From assembly GCA_964584305.1 (NCBI GenBank), contig CAZOZL010000001.1, positions 372,001 to 436,000 of the forward strand: a stretch of DNA of 64,000 nucleotides. The letters run 5' to 3'. Both the position numbers and the translations under genes were made by a program. Positions 41,613 through 49,416 of the stretch are shown here, in pieces (the first letter of the stretch is position 1; each line of letters opens with the position of its first letter). A model generated the notes under the pieces. That model did no database searches. It worked only from the letters and a program-made list of their open reading frames with translations, and had not been told where the DNA came from. This stretch comes from SB11 sp964584305. Its GTDB lineage: Bacteria > Bacteroidota > Bacteroidia > UBA8524.

Positions 41613-42505
41613 TGAACGTTTTAAAAACAATACAAATTGAGGGATTAAAACAACCCAAACTTTTGCCCGAATATCTTTTGCACCACGTAAAAGGCTATAA
41701 TAAACAGAAGGTACAAGTGCTTATGTTTAAAAAATGGGTACTGGTAAATGGTGTTGAAGCAGGCAGTGAAGTCTTACTAAAAAATGGCGATGAATTAAAA
41801 ATCACTTCGCCATACACTGTTCACCAAAAAATATTTTCCGAAAATATACCTCTTGAAATTATTGAAGAAAACCACCATTGGCTGGTAGTAAATAAACCAC
41901 CAAAAATGGCTTGCCACGGCGGGTTGGGCAATTACAAAGGCACATTGCTAAACGCCTTAGCCTATCATTATCAAACCACTAACCAAACGCCTGAATTAAA
42001 TAACGGCTTGGTACACAGGTTAGATAAAGAAACATCGGGGCTGATGGTGGTGGCTAAAACCAAAAAAGGATTAGCCTTGCTTTCCCCTCAATTTCAAAAC
42101 AAAATAGCAAAACGTAAATATATAGCTAAGGTCCACGGTAAATTAACGCCTAAAAAAGGAACTATAAATGTACCCATAGGTCGCCACCCTACTGAAGAAC
42201 TCACCATTATGGCAAACCCGCCTGCCAATGCGGGCAAAGAAGCAATAACACATTATAAAGTTTTAGAACAAACCAATGAATACACTATTGTAGAGTGTGA
42301 ATTGGAAACAGGGCGTACAAATCAAATACGTATCCACCTACAATACATAGAGCATAGCATTGTGGGCGATAAACGCTACCCACCAAAAAATGGGGCAGAT
42401 ACAACTGCACAAAGAATGTTGCTTCACGCATATTATTTAGAGTTTATAAATGACGGCGAAAAGCCTGTGATTTTTAATAAGGCTATTGATTTTAGTTTTA
42501 TTTAA
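41612..42505 (+). CDS. RluA-family 23S rRNA/tRNA pseudouridine synthase
   Basis: 297 residues. An S4-like N-terminal region (LLPEYLLHHVKGYNKQKVQVLMFKKWVLVNGVEAGSEVLLKNGDELKI) is followed by the catalytic domain: HWLVVNKPPKMACHGG, NGLVHRLDKETSGLMVVAKT (HRLDxxTSG with the catalytic Asp), KRKYIAKVHGKL, YTIVECELETGRTNQIRIHLQYIEHSIVGDKRY. It converts uridine to pseudouridine in structured RNA; which site cannot be told. Last gene of the operon starting at 38513, with 1-base coupling to the asparaginase gene. Confidence 0.93.
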   Translation: MNVLKTIQIEGLKQPKLLPEYLLHHVKGYNKQKVQVLMFKKWVLVNGVEAGSEVLLKNGDELKITSPYTVHQKIFSENIPLEIIEENHHWLVVNKPPKMACHGGLGNYKGTLLNALAYHYQTTNQTPELNNGLVHRLDKETSGLMVVAKTKKGLALLSPQFQNKIAKRKYIAKVHGKLTPKKGTINVPIGRHPTEELTIMANPPANAGKEAITHYKVLEQTNEYTIVECELETGRTNQIRIHLQYIEHSIVGDKRYPPKNGADTTAQRMLLHAYYLEFINDGEKPVIFNKAIDFSFI

Positions 42506-42580
42506 CCTTCGGTTTTATAGTAGAATTATTTTGTACCCCACGTCATTGCTGTACTATTTCTCTGCCATGCTAAACGAAGT

Positions 42581-42609
42581 GGAAGCCCGCCTTGAACAGG
42601 ACACGGGCA
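42581..42609. repeat. GC-rich palindromic intergenic repeat, copy 3
   Basis: GGAAGCCCGCCTTGAACAGG followed by ACACGGGCA, closely related to 5940-5966 and, in its core, to 32897-32914. Confidence 0.4.
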
Positions 42610-42657
42610 ATTTTTATTGGAAGGGCCAATGAAAATTACATCAAACTTGTGTAAGTA

Positions 42658-43251
42658 CTAATACTGGGGACGCTTTAATATTTCTGCATAAACAACTGCT
42701 TCACGAGCATCAAAATCAGAAAAATCTATATACTCATCAAGCGTTTCTACTACGGTTGTGGTTTCCTTATCATCGTCCATCACACTGTGCAGTTCCTTTC
42801 CTTTTGCCAAACTATCTATTGAGCGGTATTCGTAATTGGTAACCTCTTTCTCCTCGTATTTTTTAGTCCTTAAACGTTTGTTATGTTCTCTTAGCCTTTC
42901 TATATCATCATTGCCATAGTTTGTAATAGGCTGGGTAGGTATGCGCTCTATCGGTTCTTCATCCCTATCATAGTTTATTTTATTCTCATCGGTTTCGTAG
43001 GGAGTGGCATATTGCGGTCTTTTATATTCGGGCTGTGTTGGTGTTGTAGCTTCCTGTTCTTTTTTAGCCTCTACTTTGCCCGTCAAGCGTTCTGTCATTC
43101 GGCGTATTTCATCCTCAAGCGAGGGAGAAGTATCGGGCGCATCAGCTTCTTCTTCTTCCTTTTGGCGTTTCTTTTTATCCGCTTTCTTTTTTCCCGAAAA
43201 AATAGAAAAAAGAATGAATATTGCAATGTATATAATGTTTTCTATATCCAT
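42658..43251 (-). CDS. hypothetical membrane-anchored charged protein
   Basis: 197 residues. One N-terminal membrane helix (IENIIYIAIFILFSIFSG), then a basic stop-transfer stretch (KKKADKKKRQKEEEEADA) and a long acidic/basic low-complexity tail with Glu- and Arg-rich segments (EDEIRRMTERLTGKVE, DDIERLREHNKRLRTKKYEEKE) and a final SDFDAREAVVYAEILKRPQY. It is likely a single-pass inner-membrane protein with a cytoplasmic disordered region. Similar small proteins are common in Bacteroidota; no function known. Divergent from folK. Confidence 0.6.
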   Translation of the reverse strand: MDIENIIYIAIFILFSIFSGKKKADKKKRQKEEEEADAPDTSPSLEDEIRRMTERLTGKVEAKKEQEATTPTQPEYKRPQYATPYETDENKINYDRDEEPIERIPTQPITNYGNDDIERLREHNKRLRTKKYEEKEVTNYEYRSIDSLAKGKELHSVMDDDKETTTVVETLDEYIDFSDFDAREAVVYAEILKRPQY

Positions 43252-43279
43252 ACCTACTTCAAAAGTACAGCATATTTAA

Positions 43280-43750
43280 TTGAAAGCCTTAAAAAAATAT
43301 ATATTGCTATTAGGCAGTAATTTAGGTAATAAGAAAAAATATTTAAGTGATGCCCTTACTTTACTTCACAAAAAAGTAGGCAGCATTACTCAAAAAACAC
43401 CGATACACCACACTGCTGCATGGGGAAACACCCACCAGCCCGATTTTCTAAATTTAGCATTAGAAATTGCTACTGTGCTTACACCCTTTGAAGTTTTAAA
43501 TGTAACACAGGAAATAGAATTGCAACTTGGGCGGCAGCGTACCGAAAAATGGGGGGCACGCACTTTAGATATTGATATTTTATACTGTGGTAATTTAATA
43601 TTGAACACCCCACTACTTACCATACCCCACCCCTATTTGCACCAACGCAAATTTACTTTAGATTTGTTAATGGAATTAGATGCGGATTTTGTTCACCCTG
43701 TTTTTAAAGTCAGTAATAACAAGCTGTTACAGCAACTTAATGAAAATTAA
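43280..43750 (+). CDS. folK: 2-amino-4-hydroxy-6-hydroxymethyldihydropteridine diphosphokinase
   Basis: 156 residues starting with TTG at 43280. YILLLGSNLGNKKKYLSDAL, WGNTHQPDFLNLALEIAT, EIELQLGRQRTEKWGARTLDIDILYCG and IPHPYLHQRKFTLDLLMEL are the HPPK motifs, including the RTLDIDIL metal-binding Asp pair. It pyrophosphorylates hydroxymethyl-dihydropterin in folate synthesis. The last 11 bases overlap the start of the serine hydrolase gene. Confidence 0.95.
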   Translation: MKALKKYILLLGSNLGNKKKYLSDALTLLHKKVGSITQKTPIHHTAAWGNTHQPDFLNLALEIATVLTPFEVLNVTQEIELQLGRQRTEKWGARTLDIDILYCGNLILNTPLLTIPHPYLHQRKFTLDLLMELDADFVHPVFKVSNNKLLQQLNEN

Positions 43751-44777
43751 AATTCTTTTATTATTTGCCCTGTTAGCTCAAATTTGTTTTGGGCAGCAAA
43801 GTAAGTTTATTACTAAACAAAAGGTAGACTCTATCATTTCTATCCACGGACGTAGTAAAGACTTTAGCGGTATTATAGGTTTTTGGCAAAAAGATAGAGG
43901 CGCACAAATGTTTAGCTACGGTTATAAAAACTTTGAAACAAAAGCCCTTATTACTAATACAGATAGATTTTACTTAGCATCACTAAGCAAGCAGTTTACT
44001 GGTTTAGGCATTGCACAACTTATTAGTGAGGGTAAACTATCCTCTCACGATACTATCGGTAAATGGTTCCCCCAATTATCACACGCTTTTAGAAATGTTA
44101 CTGTAGCACAATTAGCCAACCACACAGCAGCTATACACGATTATTTTTCATTAACATTAAACCACGAGGGCATCACCAACGATAGTGTTGTAAGGCTAAT
44201 ACAGCCCATTGATAGTACTGTTTTCCCATCAGGTACTAAATGGGGATATAGCAATACTACTTATGTACTTTTAGCTATTATTATTGAGAAAATAACAAAG
44301 CAACCATTTACTAATTGGTGTAAAGAAAACATCTTTAAACCTACAAAAATGAGTAATGCAGACTTTGTATATAATGGAGCAAAGGCAATACAGGGGTACG
44401 ACATTGATTCTACACCCTTAACCATAAAAACTAAAACTTATGGCGATGGTGGTATGCTTGGAAGTGCTAATGACATTACAGCCTTTTTTAAAGCAACGGG
44501 CGAAAACCCAAAATGGAAAAAGTTGCTGCAAATTAGCCTTGAAAACGGATATTTATACGATAGGGATACCGCTTGGATAAGTGGCTTTAGTTGGTTTTTT
44601 ACTAAAAACAATTTCGGGAAATTTGCGGCAGGTTCAGGCAAGGGAGCAGGTTTTTTAAACTACTATCGGTGGTATTACGAAAAAGATGCCGCTTTCTTTA
44701 TCCTATCCAACAAATGGAATCCCTATATCAGAAATATGCGTGAAGATTTAGCAACACTTTTGCATCTCAAAAACTAA
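43740..44777 (+). CDS. secreted serine hydrolase, class C beta-lactamase family
   Basis: 345 residues from the ATG at 43740. Signal peptide 1-18 (ILLLFALLAQICFG). The penicillin-binding fold motifs are SLSK (Ser81, Lys84) in ASLSKQFTGLGIAQLI and YSN (170-172) in KWGYSNTTYVLL. The C-terminal KTG-like position is near GSGKGAG. Proteins of this kind are usually D-peptidases or esterases rather than true beta-lactamases. The longer frame from 43680 was rejected because it lies in folK and precedes the signal peptide. Overlaps folK by 11 bases. Confidence 0.85.
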   Translation: MKIKILLLFALLAQICFGQQSKFITKQKVDSIISIHGRSKDFSGIIGFWQKDRGAQMFSYGYKNFETKALITNTDRFYLASLSKQFTGLGIAQLISEGKLSSHDTIGKWFPQLSHAFRNVTVAQLANHTAAIHDYFSLTLNHEGITNDSVVRLIQPIDSTVFPSGTKWGYSNTTYVLLAIIIEKITKQPFTNWCKENIFKPTKMSNADFVYNGAKAIQGYDIDSTPLTIKTKTYGDGGMLGSANDITAFFKATGENPKWKKLLQISLENGYLYDRDTAWISGFSWFFTKNNFGKFAAGSGKGAGFLNYYRWYYEKDAAFFILSNKWNPYIRNMREDLATLLHLKN

Positions 44778-44869
44778 TGCACAATCCATTACTTATATTT
44801 ATTAAGTAGCTTTTTTTTTACGGGTAAAAACCTGTTTATCAAGAAAAATATTTTTATTAAGCCCCCTTT

Positions 44870-45278
44870 CCCTACTATCAGTTTGATGCATCCAAAAAGT
44901 AGGTTGTGGAGGGTATTGCCCTTCTCACTTCACTCCCTTTTCATAAATCAGGTACACATCCCATGCTGTTGCATATCCTTTTTTAAAACCCAAAGGCTTC
45001 ATAAACAGTTTTCATAAACTCATTTTTGGATCCCAAAAATGGAATATTCTTTCATCCATTATCTCAGGGGCTAATCTTTTTGCATCGTTATATTCTCCCC
45101 AACACTTATCCAAGCAGTTAGCCCTACAATAGTTGTATCCTTTTAGTTTCTTCTTAAACAAACCATTAACATATCGTTGCTCATTAACGCAGGCAAGGTA
45201 TGATGGGTTGGGAATTCTTATTTTAGTACTAAAAAAAATTAAATTCCTATTTTGCTTACCTAAACTAAACCTAAATCC
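44870..45278 (-). pseudogene. decayed protein-coding remnant with two in-frame TGA codons
   Basis: The minus strand reads as protein-like sequence for about 135 codons: FRFSLGKQNRNLIFF, IRIPNPSYLACVNEQRYVNG, GYNYCRANCLDKCWGEYNDA, RIFHFWDPKMSL, stop (45014-45012), KLFMKPLGFKKGYATAWDVY, LIYEKGVK, stop (44927-44925), EGQYPPQPTFWMHQTDS. The frame is maintained across both stops and the composition is that of a folded protein (Trp, Cys, Gly, Tyr). No start codon or family was identified. TGA is a true stop elsewhere in this window, so decay is likelier than recoding. Confidence 0.5.
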
Positions 45279-45369
45279 ATAGTTTTAACTTTCATATTAA
45301 ATATTTTAGTAAATTATTAAAAATAGAAATATTGATGCAATACCGTAACAAACAAGGCTTCATAGTCAT

Positions 45370-45407
45370 AAAAAAAGCGATAAACTATACCAGTTATCGC
45401 TTTTTTT
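45370..45407 (-). terminator. terminator of the thioredoxin / 80-residue-protein operon
   Basis: AAAAAAAGCGATAA, 10-base loop, TTATCGCTTTTTTT; a symmetric intrinsic terminator 18 bases past the stop at 45426. Confidence 0.75.
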
Positions 45408-45425
45408 ATATAAACTATATTTTTT

Positions 45426-45668
45426 CTAATTCAAACTTTCCCTTACTCTACTGGTATAATCACGCAAAGCGGTTTTCAAATCTTTGTCATTTTCTTCCAT
45501 ATCCTGCTTTATTGTCATAGCGGCATATATATGTGTTAGTTGTTCTCCTGCGTCTTCGCCTTCAATTTCTATTTCAGCATTTTTTTCGTCAGCAATAGCA
45601 TTTTCGGCAGCTTCCAACTCGGCAAGGGTGTGGTTTTCAACCAGTTTTTTAATTATGGGTAGTTTCAT
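45426..45668 (-). CDS. small helical protein linked to thioredoxin
   Basis: 80 residues, acidic, helical throughout (MKLPIIKKLVENHTLAELEAAENAI ... LKTALRDYTSRVRESLN). The MKLPIIKxL opening and position directly after a thioredoxin gene resemble the small Bacteroidota proteins known to me as DUF6952, which is a recollection and not a search result. It is 43 bases downstream of the thioredoxin gene and shares its transcript and terminator. Possibly a partner or regulator of that thioredoxin. Confidence 0.6.
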   Translation of the reverse strand: MKLPIIKKLVENHTLAELEAAENAIADEKNAEIEIEGEDAGEQLTHIYAAMTIKQDMEENDKDLKTALRDYTSRVRESLN

Positions 45669-45711
45669 TTTATAATTATCATTTAGTAGTTAAACACTGA
45701 AAACACTGCTG

Positions 45712-46026
45712 CTATACTATTCCTTTTATCATTTTATCTACTACATCTTCTTTTGATGTAAAATCAGAAGTTACCAATTTACCATTTTTAAATACGGCAA
45801 ACGTGGGCAGGTTTTCTATTCCTACCAGCTTACGTGCTTCGGGGTTGGTTTCGGCATTCACATCCAAAAACTTAATTCCGTTATACTCTTCTTTCTCGCT
45901 CATGCGCTTAAACTTTGGCGAAAATAAGCGGCAGTTACCGCACCAGTCAGCATAAAACTTAACTGCTACTTTATCATTCTCTTTCAACTCATCAAAAAAC
46001 TCTGCGTCAGATACTTTAGTTACCAT
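45712..46026 (-). CDS. thioredoxin family protein (CGNC active site)
   Basis: 104 residues, a single cytosolic thioredoxin domain. Active site ADWCGNCRLFSPKF (Cys29, Cys32) with Gly-Asn in place of Gly-Pro, and the cis-Pro in ENLPTFAVFKNGK. The CGNC variant should shift the redox potential from that of CGPC thioredoxins. First gene of a two-gene operon with the 80-residue helical protein. Confidence 0.9.
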   Translation of the reverse strand: MVTKVSDAEFFDELKENDKVAVKFYADWCGNCRLFSPKFKRMSEKEEYNGIKFLDVNAETNPEARKLVGIENLPTFAVFKNGKLVTSDFTSKEDVVDKMIKGIV

Positions 46027-46199
46027 GCTCTCTTAAAAATTTATTTCAATAATACATAAACCAATTTTATGCCATTGTTTAATCTTACCCTAATTTTGAT
46101 AAACTTTGCGGCAATAAGGAATTAGCGCATACCCGAAGAATAATGAAATGCACTTAGCCCTAAGCAAAAGTAAAAATTGGACTGCCCCGCCTATTAAAG

Positions 46200-47261
46200 C
46201 TATTTAGCAGTCTCTCCATCTTGTACTCTTTTTACGGCGGCGTTATATACACGGCGCATTCCTTCCTCGGTGCTTATTTTGGGATACCAATTAAATTTTT
46301 TGTTTACAAACGTCATATTAGCATAGCGGCTATGCACCCCAACGGGCTTATCAAGCAATGGCTTTATAGGCGGATTATAGCCCGCAAATTTGGTGAACAA
46401 TTCTATAATTTCTAAAAAGCTGGTGAGCTTGCCTGAACCTATATTAATAGCACTACCATCGGTAATATTGTCCATTGCCAGTAATATACAGTCAATACAG
46501 TCGTCAATATGTACAAAATCACGTCCTTGTTTTCCGCTTCCCCAAACCTCAAAAGGGCTTTCCTTTTTGGCTGCACGGGCGGCAATGGCAGGCACAGGGT
46601 AGGTGAGGTCTTGGTCTTCGCCATACCCGCTAAATGGGCGCACGCAGGCTACTGAAATACCGTAGTATTTTGCCGCTGTACGTGCCAAGTATTCACCTGT
46701 TAGTTTACTCCAACCATAAGTCATATCAGGTTGCCCAAGGTTGCCGTCAAAACTTATATCGCTCTCACTAAGCGCAATAGCATTGCTGGTGGTTTGCATA
46801 TCAACAGGATAAGCGGCACTACTACTGGGAAACATTACACGCTTTGGCTTATAGTTGCATACCCAAAAGAAAAGTTCGGCATCAATACTCAAATCCAAAG
46901 CCACCATCATAGGGTCGCCATCAATTTTAGAACGCCCGCCAACTATGGCTGCAAAGTGAAAAATATCAGCAAATTTAGGGTAGTTAAACCCGTAGGTATC
47001 GTTTATATAATTATGGTTTTGGGTGATGTTTCGTAAAAATATACGGAAATCTCCCTCCCAATATACCATACGCCCATTGGCATATAGCTTCAAATCGTCT
47101 TTAGTAGTACAACTGGTATCACTAAGCCATTCCTCTGGACGAGGCGTGCCAGCACTTAAATCATCAATAACAAAAAGGGTATCATCAGTTGTTTCTAAAA
47201 GGCGTTTTACCAAATTACGCCCTACAAATCCGCAGCCCCCTGAAACTAAGTGAAAATTCAT
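46200..47261 (-). CDS. NAD-dependent epimerase/dehydratase
   Basis: 353 residues, extended SDR. NAD motif SGGCGFVGRNLVKRLL, FHFAAIVGGRSKIDGDP, PSSSAAYPVD (catalytic Ser region), DMTYGWSKLTGEYLAR (Tyr-x3-Lys) and CVRPFSGYGEDQDLTYPVPAIAARA. The substrate is probably a nucleotide sugar, judging by similarity to GalE/WbiB-like enzymes, but not determinable. An upstream ATG at 47282 was rejected because MNFHLVSGGCGFVG begins the fold at residue 1. It lies alone among unrelated genes. Confidence 0.85.
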   Translation of the reverse strand: MNFHLVSGGCGFVGRNLVKRLLETTDDTLFVIDDLSAGTPRPEEWLSDTSCTTKDDLKLYANGRMVYWEGDFRIFLRNITQNHNYINDTYGFNYPKFADIFHFAAIVGGRSKIDGDPMMVALDLSIDAELFFWVCNYKPKRVMFPSSSAAYPVDMQTTSNAIALSESDISFDGNLGQPDMTYGWSKLTGEYLARTAAKYYGISVACVRPFSGYGEDQDLTYPVPAIAARAAKKESPFEVWGSGKQGRDFVHIDDCIDCILLAMDNITDGSAINIGSGKLTSFLEIIELFTKFAGYNPPIKPLLDKPVGVHSRYANMTFVNKKFNWYPKISTEEGMRRVYNAAVKRVQDGETAK

Positions 47262-47349
47262 TAAGTCTTTAATTTTTTGCAAAAGTACAATTTACCTTCT
47301 ATTTGTACAGTGTAGTTTACAAAAACTACGAAGGGAAGGGCTAAAGTAG

Positions 47350-47688
47350 TTACTTTTGTTTCTTCTTTTTTGGTGGCACTTCTATTTTGGCTACAAAGTG
47401 CATCGCCTTCTCTGCCCATTTCTGCCAATGTTCACTATTAGCATACGGTACTTGTGTCCATCCTTTCATTTCTCTGTCTCCCATTGGGGCAAATACTTTT
47501 ACTCCATCAAAAGCCAAAACTTCATTTTCATCTTCTTTTGGAAGTTTAAACACCATGTAATCTCTCCAAAACATTACACCTGCTTTACCATTTGGGGATT
47601 TAAGGCATAATGCGCCAAACATTTTACCTTTGGTTATATTAGGTATTACTACCGCTATTTGGTGATACAGTTCTTCTGCTTTTGTCAT
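47350..47688 (-). CDS. TfoX-N-terminal-domain-like protein
   Basis: 112 residues. GKMFGALCLKSPNGKAGVMFWRDYMVFKLP and VFAPMGDREMKGWTQVPYANSEHWQKWAEKAM fit the small TfoX_N-like fold (KMFG...GK...R..F.L). It ends in a basic tail (PPKKKKQK). Stand-alone members occur widely in Bacteroidota with no known role; a competence function is not implied. Single gene between two SDR genes on the same strand. Confidence 0.75.
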   Translation of the reverse strand: MTKAEELYHQIAVVIPNITKGKMFGALCLKSPNGKAGVMFWRDYMVFKLPKEDENEVLAFDGVKVFAPMGDREMKGWTQVPYANSEHWQKWAEKAMHFVAKIEVPPKKKKQK

Positions 47689-47735
47689 ACCTTTTCTTTT
47701 TTTAACGATTAATTACAAAATAAATAGGACAAAAT

Positions 47736-48638
47736 TTACTTAAAACTTTTAATAGCTTCTTTCAAGTTAGGATATTGAAACTTAAAGTCTCCTTTTAAAA
47801 GTCTTGTTGGAACAACCCGCCTACTTTTTAATATCAATTCGGTTTCTGTTCCTATTAATATAGCCCCAATTTCTAATAACCATTTTGGTTGTGGTAAACC
47901 GAAGGGTATTTTATAGTTTTTTCGTATTTGTTGCATAAATATTTTGTTGGGTTGCGGATTGGGCGCAGTTATATTAACAACGCCTTCTACGCCGTTGTTA
48001 ATAAGCCATTCTACTGAATTACAAAAATCTATTTCATGTATCCAGCTAATGTATTGATTGCCTTTGCCTAATGTACCGCCCAACCCAAATTTCGCTAATT
48101 TTTTAAGCATAGGGTACGCCCCTCCACTATTGCCTAAAACAAATGAAATTCGTAAGGCTACTTTTTTGATATTTGGGGTATCGCTGTTAAAAAATGTGCT
48201 TTCCCATGTTTTGCAAATATTTACAGAAAATCCTTTGCCAATTTCTCCTGTCTCCTCATCCATTGGTGCATCTTCGGCATGGTGGTATATGGTTGCACTA
48301 CCCGCATTTAGCCATACTTTGGGCGGGTGGCTACACTGGGCTATTGCCTTGCCTATCACCTCTGTACTTTCTACTCTTGATGCTAAAATAAGACGTTTGT
48401 TTTCATCAGTATATCTACAATCTACACTTTTACCTGCTAAGTTTATTAGTGCCGTTGCACCCTCCAACTCTTTTGCCCAGTTGTTCAAAGTTTTACCGTC
48501 CCAAACAACGCAACGGGCATTGTCTAAATCAATAGACTTTCGGCACAAGCCTATTACCTCAAAGTCTTTGTTAGCAAAGTGTTTTGCTAATAACCTGCCC
48601 AAATATCCATTGGCAGCGGCAATAATTATTTTTTCCAT
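47736..48638 (-). CDS. TIGR01777-type epimerase (YfcH-like)
   Basis: 300 residues. Begins MEKIIIAAANGYLGRLLAKHF, an SDR Rossmann opening, followed by ARCVVWDGKTLNNWAKELEGATALINLAGKSVDCRYTDENKRLIL (the NLAG...R diagnostic of this family), SATIYHHAEDAPMDEETGEIG, RISFVLGNSGGAYPMLKKLAKFGLGGTLGKGNQYISWIHEIDF and a C-terminal DUF1731-like part (PTRLLKGDFKFQYPNLKEAI). Function unknown; related proteins include the cell division inhibitor SulA-like group. The ATG at 48638 was chosen over 48704 because the longer form adds a non-family extension. Confidence 0.88.
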   Translation of the reverse strand: MEKIIIAAANGYLGRLLAKHFANKDFEVIGLCRKSIDLDNARCVVWDGKTLNNWAKELEGATALINLAGKSVDCRYTDENKRLILASRVESTEVIGKAIAQCSHPPKVWLNAGSATIYHHAEDAPMDEETGEIGKGFSVNICKTWESTFFNSDTPNIKKVALRISFVLGNSGGAYPMLKKLAKFGLGGTLGKGNQYISWIHEIDFCNSVEWLINNGVEGVVNITAPNPQPNKIFMQQIRKNYKIPFGLPQPKWLLEIGAILIGTETELILKSRRVVPTRLLKGDFKFQYPNLKEAIKSFK

Positions 48639-48796
48639 AGAGTGAAATAGGATTAGTGGAACATTTAAAAACGACTTATTCGTAAGCCATAATTTCAGTA
48701 ACAAAGATACTTATAATATTTTATTTTCAAAACTTACTGAAAGTTTAGTGGGATTCATCAAGATTTTAAAATTTGATGAATGATTAAATTCGGACA

Positions 48797-48858
48797 GGAG
48801 ATTAAGGGGTGGTCGGGAATGAGATAAACCTCTTGCATTGCAAAAATGACAGGGTACG
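48797..48858. repeat. remnant of GC-rich intergenic repeat
   Basis: GATTAAGGGGTGGTCGGGAAT matches TAAGGGGTGGTCAAGAAT near 32856 and lies between the convergent ends of no gene but upstream of the GNAT gene. The rest of the 48639-48915 gap has no gene. Confidence 0.3.
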
Positions 48859-48915
48859 CGGTAATATTTAATACTAATCCAAAACCGTATATCGAAATCT
48901 TGCTAAAAAAACTCA

Positions 48916-49338
48916 TTAACTATAAATCATCTTAAAGTGCATTATACCTGCTTCCTCAAATTCTTCTCCCTCTTTTTCAAACCCGTAACGTCCATAAAAG
49001 TCTAACACTTGGGTTTGAGCATTTAGGTATATTTTTTTTGTAGTAGGCAGCATATCGTTTAGTATAGCTTTTACAAGGGCTGCCCCTATCCCACTATTTC
49101 TATACTGTGGTAAAACGGCAAAGCGTTCACACTTGTATCCGTTTGGGGTTTCACGCCATCGGGCTGTGCCTGCGGGGTTGCCCTTTACCAAAGCCAAAAA
49201 GTGAGTGCTTTCGTCCTCAAATTCATATTCCAACTTTTTATCAACGCCTTGCTCATCTACAAATACTTTTATGCGTATAGCAAAAGCCTTTTGCAAATCG
49301 TTTTCACTCTTCACCTTATGTACTTTTAAATTAGCCAC
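48916..49338 (-). CDS. GNAT family N-acetyltransferase
   Basis: 140 residues. AFAIRIKVFVDEQGVDKKLEYEFEDESTHFLAL resembles the ElaA/YjcF type (R..VFV.EQ), and RFAVLPQYRNSGIGAALVKAILND is the acetyl-CoA loop (QYRNSGIG). The C-terminus NAQTQVLDFYGRYGFEKEGEEFEEAGIMHFKM follows the family pattern. Substrate unknown. It is divergent from the aldolase gene; the -7 region of that gene also contains a near-match on this strand. Confidence 0.82.
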   Translation of the reverse strand: MANLKVHKVKSENDLQKAFAIRIKVFVDEQGVDKKLEYEFEDESTHFLALVKGNPAGTARWRETPNGYKCERFAVLPQYRNSGIGAALVKAILNDMLPTTKKIYLNAQTQVLDFYGRYGFEKEGEEFEEAGIMHFKMIYS

Positions 49339-49379
49339 AGTACAAATGTAATCACTTCTTTATCTACAAAAAAAAACCT

Positions 49380-49387
49380 TAGATTTG
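49380..49387 (+). promoter_or_regulatory. -7 promoter box of class I aldolase gene
   Basis: TAGATTTG fits TAnnTTTG, 29 bases before the ATG. It is followed by CGG and CAAAATTT, a one-mismatch inverted -7 box that faces the divergent GNAT gene with the same 3-base gap as at 21191 and 22825. Confidence 0.5.
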
Positions 49388-49416
49388 CGGCAAAATTTTA
49401 AACTACTACCATTACT

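Noticed and set aside
44870..45278. In-frame TGA codons read as selenocysteine or as a reassigned codon
   Set aside because: TGA ends intact genes elsewhere (32196, 40596), the two sites do not sit in selenoprotein-like motifs, and no selenocysteine machinery is seen in the window.
46084..46199. Plus-strand TAATTTTG and CTTTGCGGCAA upstream of no plus-strand gene, possible small RNA
   Set aside because: The downstream 80 bases have no terminator or conserved structure that I can see, and both flanking genes read the other way; left as unsupported.
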